Source: an uncultured Paracoccaceae bacterium
Lineage (GTDB): Bacteria; Pseudomonadota; Alphaproteobacteria; Rhodobacterales; Rhodobacteraceae
NCBI GenBank assembly: GCA_938092015.1
Contig: CALKOT010000109.1
Span: 1 to 54,563, forward strand
DNA length: 54,563 nt
Reading direction: 5' to 3'
Both the position numbers and the translations under genes were made by a program. The notes under the pieces were generated by a model. The model worked only from the letters and a program-made list of their open reading frames with translations, was not told the origin of the DNA and searched no databases. Below, piece by piece: positions 1 to 8,427 of this stretch; the stretch's first letter is position 1, and each line of letters starts with the position of its first letter.

Positions 1-82
1 GGGGCATGCCTTGCCCAATCAAAACTTCAACTTGCCGTAACTTCACGACAATCTCTTCGGGCTTGGGTCTCTTTATAGCCAT
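1..82 (-). CDS. IS3-family transposase OrfA, N-terminal fragment
   Basis: Only the first 27 residues are visible; translation from ATG at 80-82 gives MAIKRPKPEEIVVKLRQVEV and ends near GQGMP at the window edge. This lysine/arginine-rich opening, with KPEEIV-KLRQVEVL followed by GQG, is typical of the helix-turn-helix OrfA of IS3-group elements, which binds the terminal repeats. OrfB normally follows with a programmed frameshift. A good ribosome site (GGAGG, 7 bases before ATG) supports the start. Whether the transposase is intact cannot be judged from this fragment. Confidence 0.75.
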   Translation of the reverse strand, partial: MAIKRPKPEEIVVKLRQVEVLIGQGMP

Positions 83-140
83 CTCGGGTCCTCCGCTTTC
101 CTAACTATAGAGGCGGACCAATTCAAAGGGGGAGGCTCAA
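1..140 (-). mobile_element. Left end of an IS3-family insertion sequence (truncated by window edge)
   Basis: The minus strand holds the start of a transposase OrfA (see next entry) preceded by about 58 bases of leader. That leader plausibly contains the terminal inverted repeat, reading inward from about position 139 as TGAGCCTCCCCC and including TGGTCCGCC. The rest of the element lies outside the window, so the matching right end and target duplication cannot be checked. The outer boundary is inferred: an unrelated plus-strand reading frame becomes protein-like just past this point. The family call rests on the OrfA sequence, not on the ends. Confidence 0.6.
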
Positions 141-274
141 AGTTAGCCAATACAGGTGGAAGCCTTATCCTGTACGATGACCATGGCTGTATTATCGATC
201 ACGTGACCTGGTCCAAATTTGACATGCGCCGGATCGGCGAAGGGATGGCCTATATGTTTGAAAGGGGGCAGTAG
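140..274 (+). pseudogene. 3' remnant of a gene cut by the IS end; possible lamin-tail-like C-terminus
   Basis: The plus strand reads in one open frame from the IS boundary through GGSLILYDDHGCIIDHVTW and ends after GEGMAYMFERGQ at a TAG (272-274). There is no start codon or ribosome site; the 5' part is replaced by the insertion sequence. The alternating hydrophobic beta-strand pattern (GGSLILYDDHG-IIDHVTW) recalls lamin-tail domains, which are small immunoglobulin-like modules found at the C-terminus of bacterial secreted or surface proteins. That family assignment is a guess from pattern alone. What is visible is a protein-like 3' end lacking its beginning next to a mobile element. Confidence 0.4.
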
Positions 275-360
275 GTGTACAGCTAGCGAGAGATAGGGTT
301 TGTGAAACCTTGTTGAAAAAAGTTCCTTAAAATGCTTTAAAAACAGTGGTGTAGACATGT

Positions 361-374
361 TTTCACGCGTAAAA
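361..374. repeat. Degenerate copy of the TTTCACGCGTGAAA palindrome
   Basis: TTTCACGCGTAAAA matches the palindrome found intact at 3302-3317 and 49553-49570 except that one G of the right arm is missing, so the dyad is broken. On the minus strand it is followed by a spaced, partly AT-rich tail similar to that of the other copies. It is best read as a decayed member of the same site family. Confidence 0.5.
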
Positions 375-393
375 TCCATGCCGCTTTCACACC

Positions 394-612
394 TTAGACC
401 TGATCTGTTAGCAAAACGAAGATCAAAGAGGCGTACAGCAGGCCCATTGCCAGGATGAATGACCATAGCCTCAGTTCGGTCAACTGAAGCGCACTGGTTC
501 CGGCATCGACCTTCGGCCAAACAGGCGACGATCCCAGCTGGGCGACCGTGTAGGTGAGGTCGCAAAGCCGGGTTCTTGATCTGAGGTATTCGGTGAAAGC
601 GATTAGCCCCAT
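394..612 (-). CDS. Hypothetical small membrane protein (72 aa)
   Basis: Not recognised. The ATG-started frame encodes 72 residues with a single strongly hydrophobic C-terminal segment (about residues 49-68, LWSFILAMGLLYASLIFVLL) that would span the membrane. Third codon positions are fairly GC-rich, as in the real genes nearby, which is the main argument for coding. Against it: the ribosome site upstream is weak (only ATAGAG), there is no neighbour in the same transcript, and an overlapping frame of 140 codons exists on the same strand. It could be a remnant of a larger gene. Confidence 0.3.
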   Translation of the reverse strand: MGLIAFTEYLRSRTRLCDLTYTVAQLGSSPVWPKVDAGTSALQLTELRLWSFILAMGLLYASLIFVLLTDQV

Positions 613-805
613 CTCTATATCAAGCCGCAGTTTGGAACCTGAAAAGACGTTTTAGCCAACAAGTGTTATCAGGTTTGAGACCGCCTCAACCTTTGATCAA
701 AACGCCTATATGACGCTTCTGGACTTCGCCCGGTCGCCATGGCTCTTTTCCTTGGTGGCGCGTAGATGCATGTTCCAGCCAACACTTGGATCAAGGACGA
801 ATCCC

Positions 806-3295
806 ATGCGAACTCATGCCCGCGCAGTAGTTGTTGGAGGCGGCGCCGTCGGCGCCTCAATCGCTTACCATCTGGCCAAGGCCGGCTGGACCGACGTGGT
901 GCTGTTGGAGCGGGATGAGCTGACCTCAGGCTCCACCTGGCACGCCGCCGGCTTGCTGCCGCTGTTCAACATGTCCTACGCGACCAGCCACATCCACGAT
1001 TATTCAGTGAAGTTCTACAAAGAGCTTGAGGCAGAAACGGGCTTGAACGCCGGTTTCTCTGTGGTCGGCAACCTCCGTATGGCGCAGACCGACGCGCGGA
1101 TGGACGAATACATGCTCTACGCCTCTACGGCGGAAAGCGTCGGCGTTCCATTCGAATGGATGACTCCGAAAGAGATCGCCGACCGCTGGCCATTGGTCCG
1201 GTCTGAGGATCTGAAGGGCGCAATCTATCACCCGACCGACGGTTACATTAACCCCGCCGATGTGACCATGGCGATGGCCAAAGGCGCCCGACAGCGCGGG
1301 GTAGAGATCATCCGCAAGATTCAGGTCGACGGGTTTGAGCGGGTCGGCGATGAGTGGGTCGTCAAATGCGTGAAGATGGTAGAGCAGGGCGGCAATCTGG
1401 TGCCGTCCGAAGAAACGTTCGACATCACCTGCGAACACGTCGTCACCGCCACTGGCAACCATGCGCAGCGTACCGCCGCGATGGTCGGCTGCTACATCCC
1501 CGCGATGCCGGTTGAGCATCAGTTCATCGTTACCGAACCCGACCCGGCGCTGGTCGAGTACCGAAAATCCCATGGCGAGCATCCGGTTCTGCGCGATGCT
1601 GACGCCAAGTGGTATGTCCGCGAAGAACGCGGCGGCTGGATCCTCGGCCCTTACGAACGCAACGCACCTGCGCGGTTCAAATTTGGCGTGCCGGACAGCT
1701 TCCGCGCTGACCTCTTCCCCCTCGATCTTGAGCGGATCGAAGAAGAATACATGTCGATGATCCACCGTATCCCTTCGACAGAAAACGCAGGCCTGAAAGA
1801 CGATTTCAACGGGCCGATCTGCTACACGCCCGACGGCAATCCGCTGGTGGGTCCTGCACCGGGCGTTGACAATTTCTGGTTCGCCGAAGGCTTCAGCTTT
1901 GGCATCACTGCGGCAGGCGGCACGGGCTATTACATGGCCCAGATGATGACGGAGGATGAGGCCGAGATCGACATGTGGTCGCTCGACCCGCGCCGGTATG
2001 GCAAGTGGGTCAACCGCGAGTACGCCGCGAAGAAGAACGAGGAATGTTACGAGCACGTCTACATCCTTCACCACGCGGACGAAGAACGTGAAGCGGCGCG
2101 GCCCTTGCGCACTGCGCCTTGCTACGACCGCATGGCGGCTGCGGGCGCCCAGTTTGGGCAGGTGAACGGCTGGGAACGGCCAAACTACTTCGCTCCCAAA
2201 GGCTTTGATGACCTTGCCTCCCGCAGTTTCCGTCGTGGCGGCTGGTGGGGTTTCGCAGTGGAAGAGGCGAAGGCCGTCCGCGAAAAAGCAGGCCTTTTCG
2301 ACGCCACTGCCTTCACCAAGCACCGCATAGCCGGGCCGGGTGCGACGCAGTTTCTGGACTGGCTGACCTGTAACAAGTTGCCCCGCGTGAGCCGCATCAA
2401 CCTGACTTATGGGCTGACAGATGCGGGCGCGATCCGGACGGAGTTCACGATCGTTCGCGAAGCGGAAGACGAATACTACGTCGTCACGGCAGGCGCGGCG
2501 CAGGCCTATGACAGCGACTACATGGTCAAGGAAGCGGCCAAGAAACGGGATGAGTTTGGCTGGATCGAAGTTCAGGACGTTTCAACTCAGTGGGGCGTCT
2601 TCGCCATCGCAGGGCCAACCAGTCGCGATATCCTTAAAGAGATCATCGTGGATGCTGACCCCGAAACCTCACTGACCAACAAGGCGTTCCCGTGGCTTTC
2701 AGCCAAGAATATCGACCTTGGCATGTGTCCGGTCAAAGCCATCCGTGTGGCGTACACAGGGGAACTGGGGTGGGAACTTCATCACCCGATTGAAATGCAG
2801 AACTACCTCTTCGATCTGATCACTAAAGCCGGTGAAAAGCATGGGTTGAAGCTGTGTGGCGCCCGGTCCCAGAACTGGCTGAGACAGGAAAAATCTTATC
2901 GTGCATTCGGGTCCGATCTGGGTCGGGATGCGACGCCGATGGAAAGCGGGTTGGACAGGTTTGTCGACCTCGACAAGGATTTCCGCGGAAAGCAGGCGAT
3001 GATCGATACGGGCATTCGGGCCAAGTGCGTCACGGTGCTGATCGATGGCCCTACGGATGCTGACCCTTGGGGCCGCGAGGCACTGGTTGTTGACGGCGAA
3101 AAGGTCGGGCGCCTGACCTCGGGTGGCTATTCCGTGGCCTTCGGTAAGCAGATTGGGATTGGTTATGTTCGGCCCGATCTGGCCGAGGTTGGAACGAAGA
3201 TGCAGGTCCGGATGTTCAAGGAGCTTTACGATTGCGAGATCGTCGAAGACAGCCCCTACGATCCGACCAACGCGACCATCCGTCAGAACGGATAA
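806..3295 (+). CDS. FAD-dependent dimethylglycine/sarcosine dehydrogenase-type enzyme with GcvT-like C-terminal half
   Basis: An 829-residue enzyme of the dimethylglycine dehydrogenase/sarcosine dehydrogenase family. It oxidatively demethylates N-methylated glycines and hands the one-carbon unit to tetrahydrofolate in the C-terminal aminomethyltransferase-like domain. The N-terminus has the Rossmann motif VVVGGGAVGAS (residues 8-18). The SGSTWHAAGL segment carries His46, which corresponds to the histidine that covalently binds FAD in mammalian dimethylglycine dehydrogenase. The DAO domain runs to about residue 400; the GcvT-like part fills about 430-829. Length fits the family. The ATG at 806 is chosen because AAGGA lies 6-8 bases upstream and the Rossmann fold follows at once; an in-frame start at 710 has neither. 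Substrate (dimethylglycine, sarcosine or another methylated amine) cannot be told from sequence. Confidence 0.85.
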   Translation: MRTHARAVVVGGGAVGASIAYHLAKAGWTDVVLLERDELTSGSTWHAAGLLPLFNMSYATSHIHDYSVKFYKELEAETGLNAGFSVVGNLRMAQTDARMDEYMLYASTAESVGVPFEWMTPKEIADRWPLVRSEDLKGAIYHPTDGYINPADVTMAMAKGARQRGVEIIRKIQVDGFERVGDEWVVKCVKMVEQGGNLVPSEETFDITCEHVVTATGNHAQRTAAMVGCYIPAMPVEHQFIVTEPDPALVEYRKSHGEHPVLRDADAKWYVREERGGWILGPYERNAPARFKFGVPDSFRADLFPLDLERIEEEYMSMIHRIPSTENAGLKDDFNGPICYTPDGNPLVGPAPGVDNFWFAEGFSFGITAAGGTGYYMAQMMTEDEAEIDMWSLDPRRYGKWVNREYAAKKNEECYEHVYILHHADEEREAARPLRTAPCYDRMAAAGAQFGQVNGWERPNYFAPKGFDDLASRSFRRGGWWGFAVEEAKAVREKAGLFDATAFTKHRIAGPGATQFLDWLTCNKLPRVSRINLTYGLTDAGAIRTEFTIVREAEDEYYVVTAGAAQAYDSDYMVKEAAKKRDEFGWIEVQDVSTQWGVFAIAGPTSRDILKEIIVDADPETSLTNKAFPWLSAKNIDLGMCPVKAIRVAYTGELGWELHHPIEMQNYLFDLITKAGEKHGLKLCGARSQNWLRQEKSYRAFGSDLGRDATPMESGLDRFVDLDKDFRGKQAMIDTGIRAKCVTVLIDGPTDADPWGREALVVDGEKVGRLTSGGYSVAFGKQIGIGYVRPDLAEVGTKMQVRMFKELYDCEIVEDSPYDPTNATIRQNG

Positions 3296-3301
3296 ATGGT
3301 G

Positions 3302-3317
3302 GTTTCACGCGTGAAAC
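3302..3317. repeat. Perfect 16-bp palindrome GTTTCACGCGTGAAAC
   Basis: A perfect dyad seven bases after the stop codon of the flavoprotein gene and in the gap before a convergent pseudogene. The same core recurs at 49553-49570 (18 bp perfect) and 31725-31738 (TTTCACATGTGAAA), with a decayed copy at 361-374. A tail GTGTAACTACCTGTAAT then an A-rich run follows. There is no T-run directly after the dyad, so it does not look like an intrinsic terminator. Confidence 0.75.
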
Positions 3318-3450
3318 GCAGTGTAACTACCTGTAATCAAAAAATATTAGTGATCTGTTCATTTTTCTGAGCGCGCAACCGGCGTGAGCGGCTGTGATCT
3401 GCGAACTTGTGTTCGATGACGAACATCTTGCCCGCCACCGCTTGCCGATA

Positions 3451-4422
3451 TCATTTCAGGATGATTGATCTTTGCAGTGGATCATCTGGGAACACCCGAC
3501 CTGATTTCATGCATTGGAAAATGTGATTGAAGACCATCCCTGGCTTTCCGGGTGTCGCTGTATCCGTAAAATAGGAATGACCCTTAGGCGTGTCGTACAG
3601 GGTGTTGATGTCATCGCAATCTACCTGAAACACATTTCGGGGCGTCTCTTCCATGTCTTCCGGACCGGAATGCCCCAAGCGGCGTGAAGCGACTTTGTTC
3701 TTCAGATTAGCCGCTTTGCTGGCCCGCAACGCCAAATCATCCGAAGCGTAGTAAACAACAACATTTCGCGACGCATGCGAAATAAGTTCACCCGGCTGCC
3801 CGCGATGTACTGTTTCGTTCACAACGTCAGAAGCTACCAGAAACTTATTGCGGAAGATCAGAGGCACGCCGCTTGCCAGATCATACTTGTCCCAGTTTAC
3901 CAGCGTTTGTCTAAGAACACGCGACCCCATGGAATGCGCCAGCATGTTTATGCGTTTCAGGCAGGGCGCTACATCGGGGTCATTGGCGTCTGAATTGCGC
4001 CAGGCCATGAATTTTTCCAGCACCCGGGCAAAAGAAAACCCGCTTTGATCCGCAGATTTCTGATCATCCCAGTATGCTTTGACGATCCCCTCTTCGTTGT
4101 CGCAAAGCCATATCAGAGGCACGACCAGAACTTCGTTCTTTTTCTTATCATCACATAGTTTCTGCAACTCTTTTGTTTTTCGGAATATGTGCTCTGGTAG
4201 GTTGTTGAATCCGTGAACTTAAAGAAGAACCTGTCGGTGCTTGGCGTCTTTGACTCGTTTCAGTAACTCCAGACTGCCAATTTCCTTATGGTCTTCGCCT
4301 TTGCCTTTAACGCAGAAAAAGACGGATTTGCTGGGCGCGTTATTCTTCAGGTCAAAATTGAACTTACGGCCATTGCGCGACCGAATACTCTGCGTTGGAA
4401 AACGGTTGGTGACAAATAGCAT
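3451..4422 (-). pseudogene. DUF900-type alpha/beta hydrolase interrupted by one in-frame TAA
   Basis: Read as one frame, this is a 323-residue alpha/beta hydrolase. It begins MLFVTNRFP, reaches KHRQVLL, hits TAA at 4219-4221, and continues without frame change as VHGFNN, the oxyanion-hole motif that in this family directly follows a VLLF/VLLY strand. The nucleophile elbow AHSMGSR and the C-terminal HSYF-D motif are intact. The stop therefore replaces an aromatic codon (Phe or Tyr) just before the active site. A translated product would end after 67 residues and lack all catalytic residues. An internal restart at 4167 would lose the oxyanion loop. Substrates of this family are unknown. The ribosome site before the ATG is weak. 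Confidence 0.8.
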
Positions 4423-4563
4423 CTTTTTGCTACTTGAGCTGATGACGTGGCTTGTCGTGGCGCCAATGAGATAAGGCTAACGCGATGCCATGCGGCTGTC
4501 ACTTGGCCTTTCAGGCGATGCAGCAAGGGTCAGTTTTAAAGCGCCACTCTGTCGTTTGAGGTG

Positions 4564-4591
4564 AAAAAAACCCCCGGCGAAATGCCGGGGG
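4564..4591 (-). terminator. Intrinsic terminator of an unidentified minus-strand transcript
   Basis: On the minus strand CCCCCGGC-ATTTC-GCCGGGGG is followed by TTTTTTT, a textbook Rho-independent terminator. No recognised gene precedes it in that direction, which suggests a small RNA or very short gene between it and about 4800. Confidence 0.8.
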
Positions 4592-4954
4592 AGTTTGTGA
4601 GAGAGATCGCACCCGATAGGGTGCCGAAACGCGAGGCCGGGACAGACCGGAAGAAATAGGTCCGGTGACACCGCGCCGCCTGTCTCAATAGGTCCTCTTC
4701 CTTGAAATAGGATAAGGTCCTGACGGCGCGGCATCTGTCTCGGTTTGAAAGTCCTTATGAAAGGTCTTCATCTGGTGTCCGGGATCAATGTTCCGAACAA
4801 GACCTACATTAGGCGCCTACCGTTATCGCAGCGTGAAACATCTATTCGGAAAGCGTGAATCGCTTCGTGATTTGACCGATTACTTTGTTAATTTTTGGTT
4901 TCTGAGCAGAAAATCACAGTGGTTGGAGGTGTCGAACGCCTCAATAGAATCATT

Positions 4955-4986
4955 GAAACGCAAAACCCCGGCCACAGGGGCCGGGG
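4955..4986 (-). terminator. Second intrinsic terminator on the minus strand
   Basis: On the minus strand CCCCGGCC-CCTGT-GGCCGGGG is followed by TTTTGCGTTT. It lies about 60 bases after the stop of the 28-codon frame at 5044-5130 and 290 bases after the EamA transporter stop, so it could end either an independent short transcript or the transporter mRNA. Confidence 0.7.
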
Positions 4987-5273
4987 ATCACGCCAGGGTT
5001 CCACGCCCTGGAAGATGGTTTTGGTCAGCCTGTGGGTCGCCCCTCAGAAATCAGAGATCCGTCTCAGCAGCGTGTCGACCGGCGCAAACCCGGACGCAGC
5101 ACTCGCATCTCTCAAACTGACGATATCCAATGCCCACCTGAAATCTGAATTCGTAGCCCCACGGACCAGACAACGACTCAGACCTTACGGAGGCGGCGTG
5201 AAAGAAGCGTGAATTTTCAGGGTAGTTTGACGAAAATTCGCGGTCCTAAGCGATTTTTTTCAAAAAACTATGA

Positions 5274-6134
5274 TTATCCTGGGGTTTTGAGCCGGTCATA
5301 GCTGGACCATGCCAGCGCGCCGAGAACAATTGCGCCGCCAATCAGGGTGGCGTCACCGGGATATTCGCTGAGCGCCCACCAGACGATCAGCGGCCCAAAG
5401 ACTGCCTCGATCAACATTAGCAAACTAACCTCAGGCGCTGGGATCAAACGGGGACCGGTGGTCAGGCACCAGGTAGCAATCGGCATGATGATCAGACCCA
5501 TAGCGAGAAGGGGCCAAAGCGATCCTGCCGGGATTGAGAAATCCGCGACCAGAAACCCGGCCACCACCGCCGATACTAGGCCAGCAGGCCCAACCAGCGG
5601 CGACATACTGCGCGGGCGCACGGCGCGCGATACGACGAACATCAACGCCAGGAACAGCGCGGCGCCGACCGCGGCAATATCGCCAGGCAGGCTGTTTGGC
5701 GCACCATCCTCAGCCCCGAAGGCGATGATGCTGACGCCGATCAGAGCAAGGGCAATCGTGCGGATGGTGCGCCTGTCCGGTGTTTCTTTCAACGCCAGCC
5801 ACGAGATGATTGCTGAGAAGACCGGCGATATAGCGACAATGAACAGCGTATTCGCCACGCTGGTTTCACGGATCGCGTAGACAAAGCAGACCGTCGTCAT
5901 GACATAGGCGACAATGAACGCAGGCGCGGCCCAGCCAAGGCCGCGAAGCATCGACGGATATTTGCCGCGATAGACCATAACATAGGCCAGCATGACAACC
6001 GCCCCGCCTAAAAGGCCACGCCAGAATACGGTCGGCCACTGATCCATCGCCATCAGTCGCAACATCAGGCTGTCGGGCGCATAAAGCAGCGCCCCGGCTG
6101 AGACGATCAGGACGCCCTTGGTGTAGTCGTTCAT
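5274..6134 (-). CDS. EamA/DMT-superfamily transporter (10 TM)
   Basis: A 286-residue polytopic membrane protein made of two repeats of five hydrophobic segments, the layout of EamA (DUF6) drug/metabolite transporters. The first repeat opens with GVLIVSAGALLYAPDSLMLRL, and the second has SLLMLIEAVFGPLIVWWALSEYP, the pattern of helix-9-like segments in this family (E-x-x-x-G-P). Members export amino acids, metabolites or drugs; the substrate here is not predictable. The ATG at 6134 is preceded by AGAGGT with 5 bases spacing. It lies downstream of the phosphatase-family pseudogene on the same strand, 75 bases away, and may share its transcript. Confidence 0.85.
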   Translation of the reverse strand: MNDYTKGVLIVSAGALLYAPDSLMLRLMAMDQWPTVFWRGLLGGAVVMLAYVMVYRGKYPSMLRGLGWAAPAFIVAYVMTTVCFVYAIRETSVANTLFIVAISPVFSAIISWLALKETPDRRTIRTIALALIGVSIIAFGAEDGAPNSLPGDIAAVGAALFLALMFVVSRAVRPRSMSPLVGPAGLVSAVVAGFLVADFSIPAGSLWPLLAMGLIIMPIATWCLTTGPRLIPAPEVSLLMLIEAVFGPLIVWWALSEYPGDATLIGGAIVLGALAWSSYDRLKTPG

Positions 6135-6209
6135 AAATTACCTCTGACGCCGCTCTATCACGACGGTGGCAATCCCCAAGGGCGTCAAGCTGACGCCCTT
6201 GGATGGGGA

Positions 6210-7397
6210 TCAGAGGGTTCGGATCGTGGCGACCAATTGGCCGTGGTCAGAGGCGAGTTTATTGTAGGGCGCTTCTTCAAATCCGCCATCGGTGAGGTGG
6301 TCGTTGAAGCACTGAAGGTATTCTAGAGCAAACTCCTGCCCCTCAGCATCCGGCTGAAAATGGTGCGAGAGGAGGATCTGATCGATGCTCTCATAGACGC
6401 CGCCTAATGCCGAAGTATAGATCATGTCCCGCAGGCTTTGGCGGATGAACATCTTTTCCGCCGACAGAAGTCGACTATGTCGGATTGCAGTCTGGATCTG
6501 ATCGTTTTCTTCATCGGTATAACGCTGGTTCGGTTTGGTCGCGTCATGACGGCGCAGCCAAGCATAGTTTTTGAACGGGCGTTCGCCTGCGATAATGGCG
6601 GACGACACCGCATTTTCGCTGTCGTTCAAGTCGCCCATGACGACGACTGGCGCGCCGGTTTTCAGTTCATCGACGACGAGGCGGCGCAGCGCGGCGGCCT
6701 CTGCCGCCCGGCGGATCAACGACCGCGCCTCACCAATTGCGCGGCCAACTGGATCATAGTCCAGAAGGTTCTTTTCCGGCGCGCTTTCGAATGAACCTTC
6801 GAACTCACCCAGCTTTGATTTCAGGTGGCAGTTGAAGACGGTGATCGCGCGGCCATCCACGTCGATCCGGGCGCGCACAATGGGCCGTGAGACATTGGTC
6901 AGCCGGTACGAACCAGCATCGCCGCCGCCAAGTTGGTCAAAACCCATCTCAATTGGATCATCGGAGATGTCCTGAATGGCAACGGGCGGTTCGATGAAAG
7001 GATGGCGCGACAGGATGGCGAGGCCGGGTCGGCGATTGCCAGGCTCACCCGTGTCATGAATGTTGGGCAGAAAGGCGAGGCCGCCTTCGGGATAGCTGGT
7101 GTATTTCAGCCGCCGGAAAATCATCTTCCGCGAATAGCGTTTCTTTGGGTAGGGAATAGCTACTTCGTTCAGCTCTTCGCCTTTGGTGTTAGTCATGGCG
7201 ACTATTGCGGCCAGTGCGTCGTCTTCAAAAATTTCCTGGAACCCGACGATATCCGCGTCCATCGACAGTAATTGGTCAGACAGCCAATCCTGCTTCCACG
7301 CGTGTTCTTCCTGCGTGTAGCGTTCCCATTTGTAGTATTCCTAATCGGCGCCGATCAGGTTTTTGACGTTGAACGTGCCAAGGGTGAAACTGCTCAT
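6210..7397 (-). pseudogene. Endonuclease/exonuclease/phosphatase-family gene with in-frame TAG at codon 19
   Basis: The frame starts with ATG at 7397, overlapping the dehydratase stop as ATGA, and reads SFTLGTFNVKNLIGAD before TAG at 7341-7343. It then continues in the same frame as EYYKWERYTQEEHAWKQDWL and on through a full EEP domain: DADIVGFQEIF (metal-binding Glu), VVVMGDLNDSE (catalytic D-x-N) and the C-terminal ASDHGQLVA (catalytic DH). Total length would be 395 residues, normal for the family. These Mg-dependent phosphodiesterases or phosphatases include nucleases and sphingomyelinases; the substrate is unknown. The stop is one change from a Gln, Lys or Glu codon. Reinitiation at Met in LLSMDAD (7262) would remove the first strand with the conserved N-V-K-N and probably inactivate it. 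Confidence 0.85.
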
Positions 7398-8386
7398 ATG
7401 CTGTCTCCAAATTCGTTGATGGCGGAGGCGAACATCTCTGGGTCCGCATTGCCGCCTGAAACTGTGCCTATCACGGCGTCGCCCTCGATCGTGTCATGAT
7501 GAAAAAGAATAGCGGCAAGCGCGACGGCGCCGCCAGGTTCTGCGACAATCTTCAGGTGCTTCCACGCAGCGGCCATGGCGCGGCGCGCCTCGTCATCGGT
7601 AACGACCAGACCCGGGCCGCACAGGCGTTTGTTGACAGGAAAGGTCAAAGCGCCCGGCATTGGCGATACGATTGCATCGCAGATCGACTTTTCGTTGCCT
7701 GTGATCTGCTCACGTTGCCCCGAAATCAGGGACCTGGCGGTGTCGTCAAAACCCTTTGGCTCCGCAGGGCGGGGTCGCAGGCCAGGGGCTTCAGCCTCTA
7801 TCGCCAAGGCGATGCCTGACAGCAGCCCACCGCCGCCGGCGCAGATGATCACATCCGCTTCGCTTACGTCCGCTTCAGCAGCCTGCGCAGCGATTTCCAG
7901 GCCACAAGTGCCTTGTCCCGCCATGACCATTGGTTCATCGAACGGCTTGATAAGGGTCAGGCCACGTTCGGCAGCCAGCTTGGCGCCGATTTCCTCGCGG
8001 CTTTCCCCCCAGCGGTCATACAAGACGACCTCAGCGCCATAGCCGCGCGTATTCGCGATTTTCATCGCCGGGGCATCGGATGGCATGACTATCACTGCAG
8101 GCGCGCCATGCAGCTTCGCAGCCAGCGCTACGCCCTGTGCGTGGTTACCGGATGAAAATGCAATGACGCCCTTACTGAGCGCATCTTTGGTCAGCGATGA
8201 AATCGCGCTCCAACCCCCGCGGAACTTGAAACTGCCAGTACGTTGCAGGCATTCGGCCTTTATCAGAATTCGCCGCCCGGCCAGATCGTTCAGAGTATCA
8301 GCCTCAAGCAAGGGCGTGACCCGTGCGGCCCCCTTCAAGCGGCCAGCGGCGGCGTGGATATCGGTGATTGTGATGGCTTCGGACAT
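7394..8386 (-). CDS. Threonine/serine dehydratase-type PLP enzyme
   Basis: A 330-residue fold-type II pyridoxal-phosphate enzyme of the threonine/serine dehydratase group (also including serine racemase and hydroxyaspartate dehydratase). The Schiff-base lysine sits in RTGSFKFRGG (about residue 50), SSGNHAQGVA is the substrate/phosphate loop, ICAGGGGLLSG is the glycine-rich PLP-phosphate loop, and GTVSGGNAD closes the cofactor pocket. There is no C-terminal ACT regulatory domain, so it is of the catabolic type rather than feedback-regulated IlvA. The ATG at 8386 is chosen for GGAGG six bases upstream; the frame stays open further upstream but without a family-like sequence. Its stop overlaps the start of the EEP gene (ATGA), so the two were translationally coupled. 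Confidence 0.85.
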   Translation of the reverse strand: MSEAITITDIHAAAGRLKGAARVTPLLEADTLNDLAGRRILIKAECLQRTGSFKFRGGWSAISSLTKDALSKGVIAFSSGNHAQGVALAAKLHGAPAVIVMPSDAPAMKIANTRGYGAEVVLYDRWGESREEIGAKLAAERGLTLIKPFDEPMVMAGQGTCGLEIAAQAAEADVSEADVIICAGGGGLLSGIALAIEAEAPGLRPRPAEPKGFDDTARSLISGQREQITGNEKSICDAIVSPMPGALTFPVNKRLCGPGLVVTDDEARRAMAAAWKHLKIVAEPGGAVALAAILFHHDTIEGDAVIGTVSGGNADPEMFASAINEFGDSI

Positions 8387-8427
8387 GGCGGCCTCCCTCT
8401 GAATGCGGGGACCATAAACGCCAAATC

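Larger units (their letters stand above)
275..805. other. Largely non-coding stretch between the IS remnant and the flavoprotein gene
   Basis: About 530 bases holding one weak minus-strand candidate gene (394-612), a degenerate copy of the TTTCACGCGTGAAA palindrome (361-374), and a possible further derivative GGTTTGTGAAACC at 297-309 followed by TTGTTGAAA. The last 100 bases must carry the promoter of the flavoprotein gene, but I see no convincing -35/-10 pair. Confidence 0.5.
4423..5273. other. 850-base region without a clear gene; two minus-strand terminators
   Basis: No convincing protein gene of ordinary size is present. Two strong intrinsic terminators point to short minus-strand transcripts ending at about 4564 and 4955. 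Upstream of each lies a minus-strand frame of only 28 codons: 4685-4771 (ATG start, MKTFHKDFQTETDAAP, weak ribosome site) and 5044-5130 (TTG start behind AGGTGG, MDIVSLRDASAASGFAPVDT). Either could be a small protein, or the transcripts could be small RNAs. An additional hairpin GCACCC-TATC-GGGTGC occurs at about 4610-4625 just before the first terminator. An 85-codon minus-strand frame at 4477-4734 runs straight through the first terminator and is not credible. Confidence 0.4.

Noticed and set aside
143-565. 140-codon minus-strand frame next to the IS
   Set aside because: It runs antisense through the 3' gene remnant and overlaps another frame; no ribosome site or recognisable domain.
1004-2323. 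439-codon minus-strand frame
   Set aside because: Exact shadow of the flavoprotein gene; His/Val/Asp-rich composition typical of antisense frames of GC-rich genes.
4477-4734. 85-codon minus-strand frame
   Set aside because: It reads through a strong terminator with T-run and has no family resemblance.
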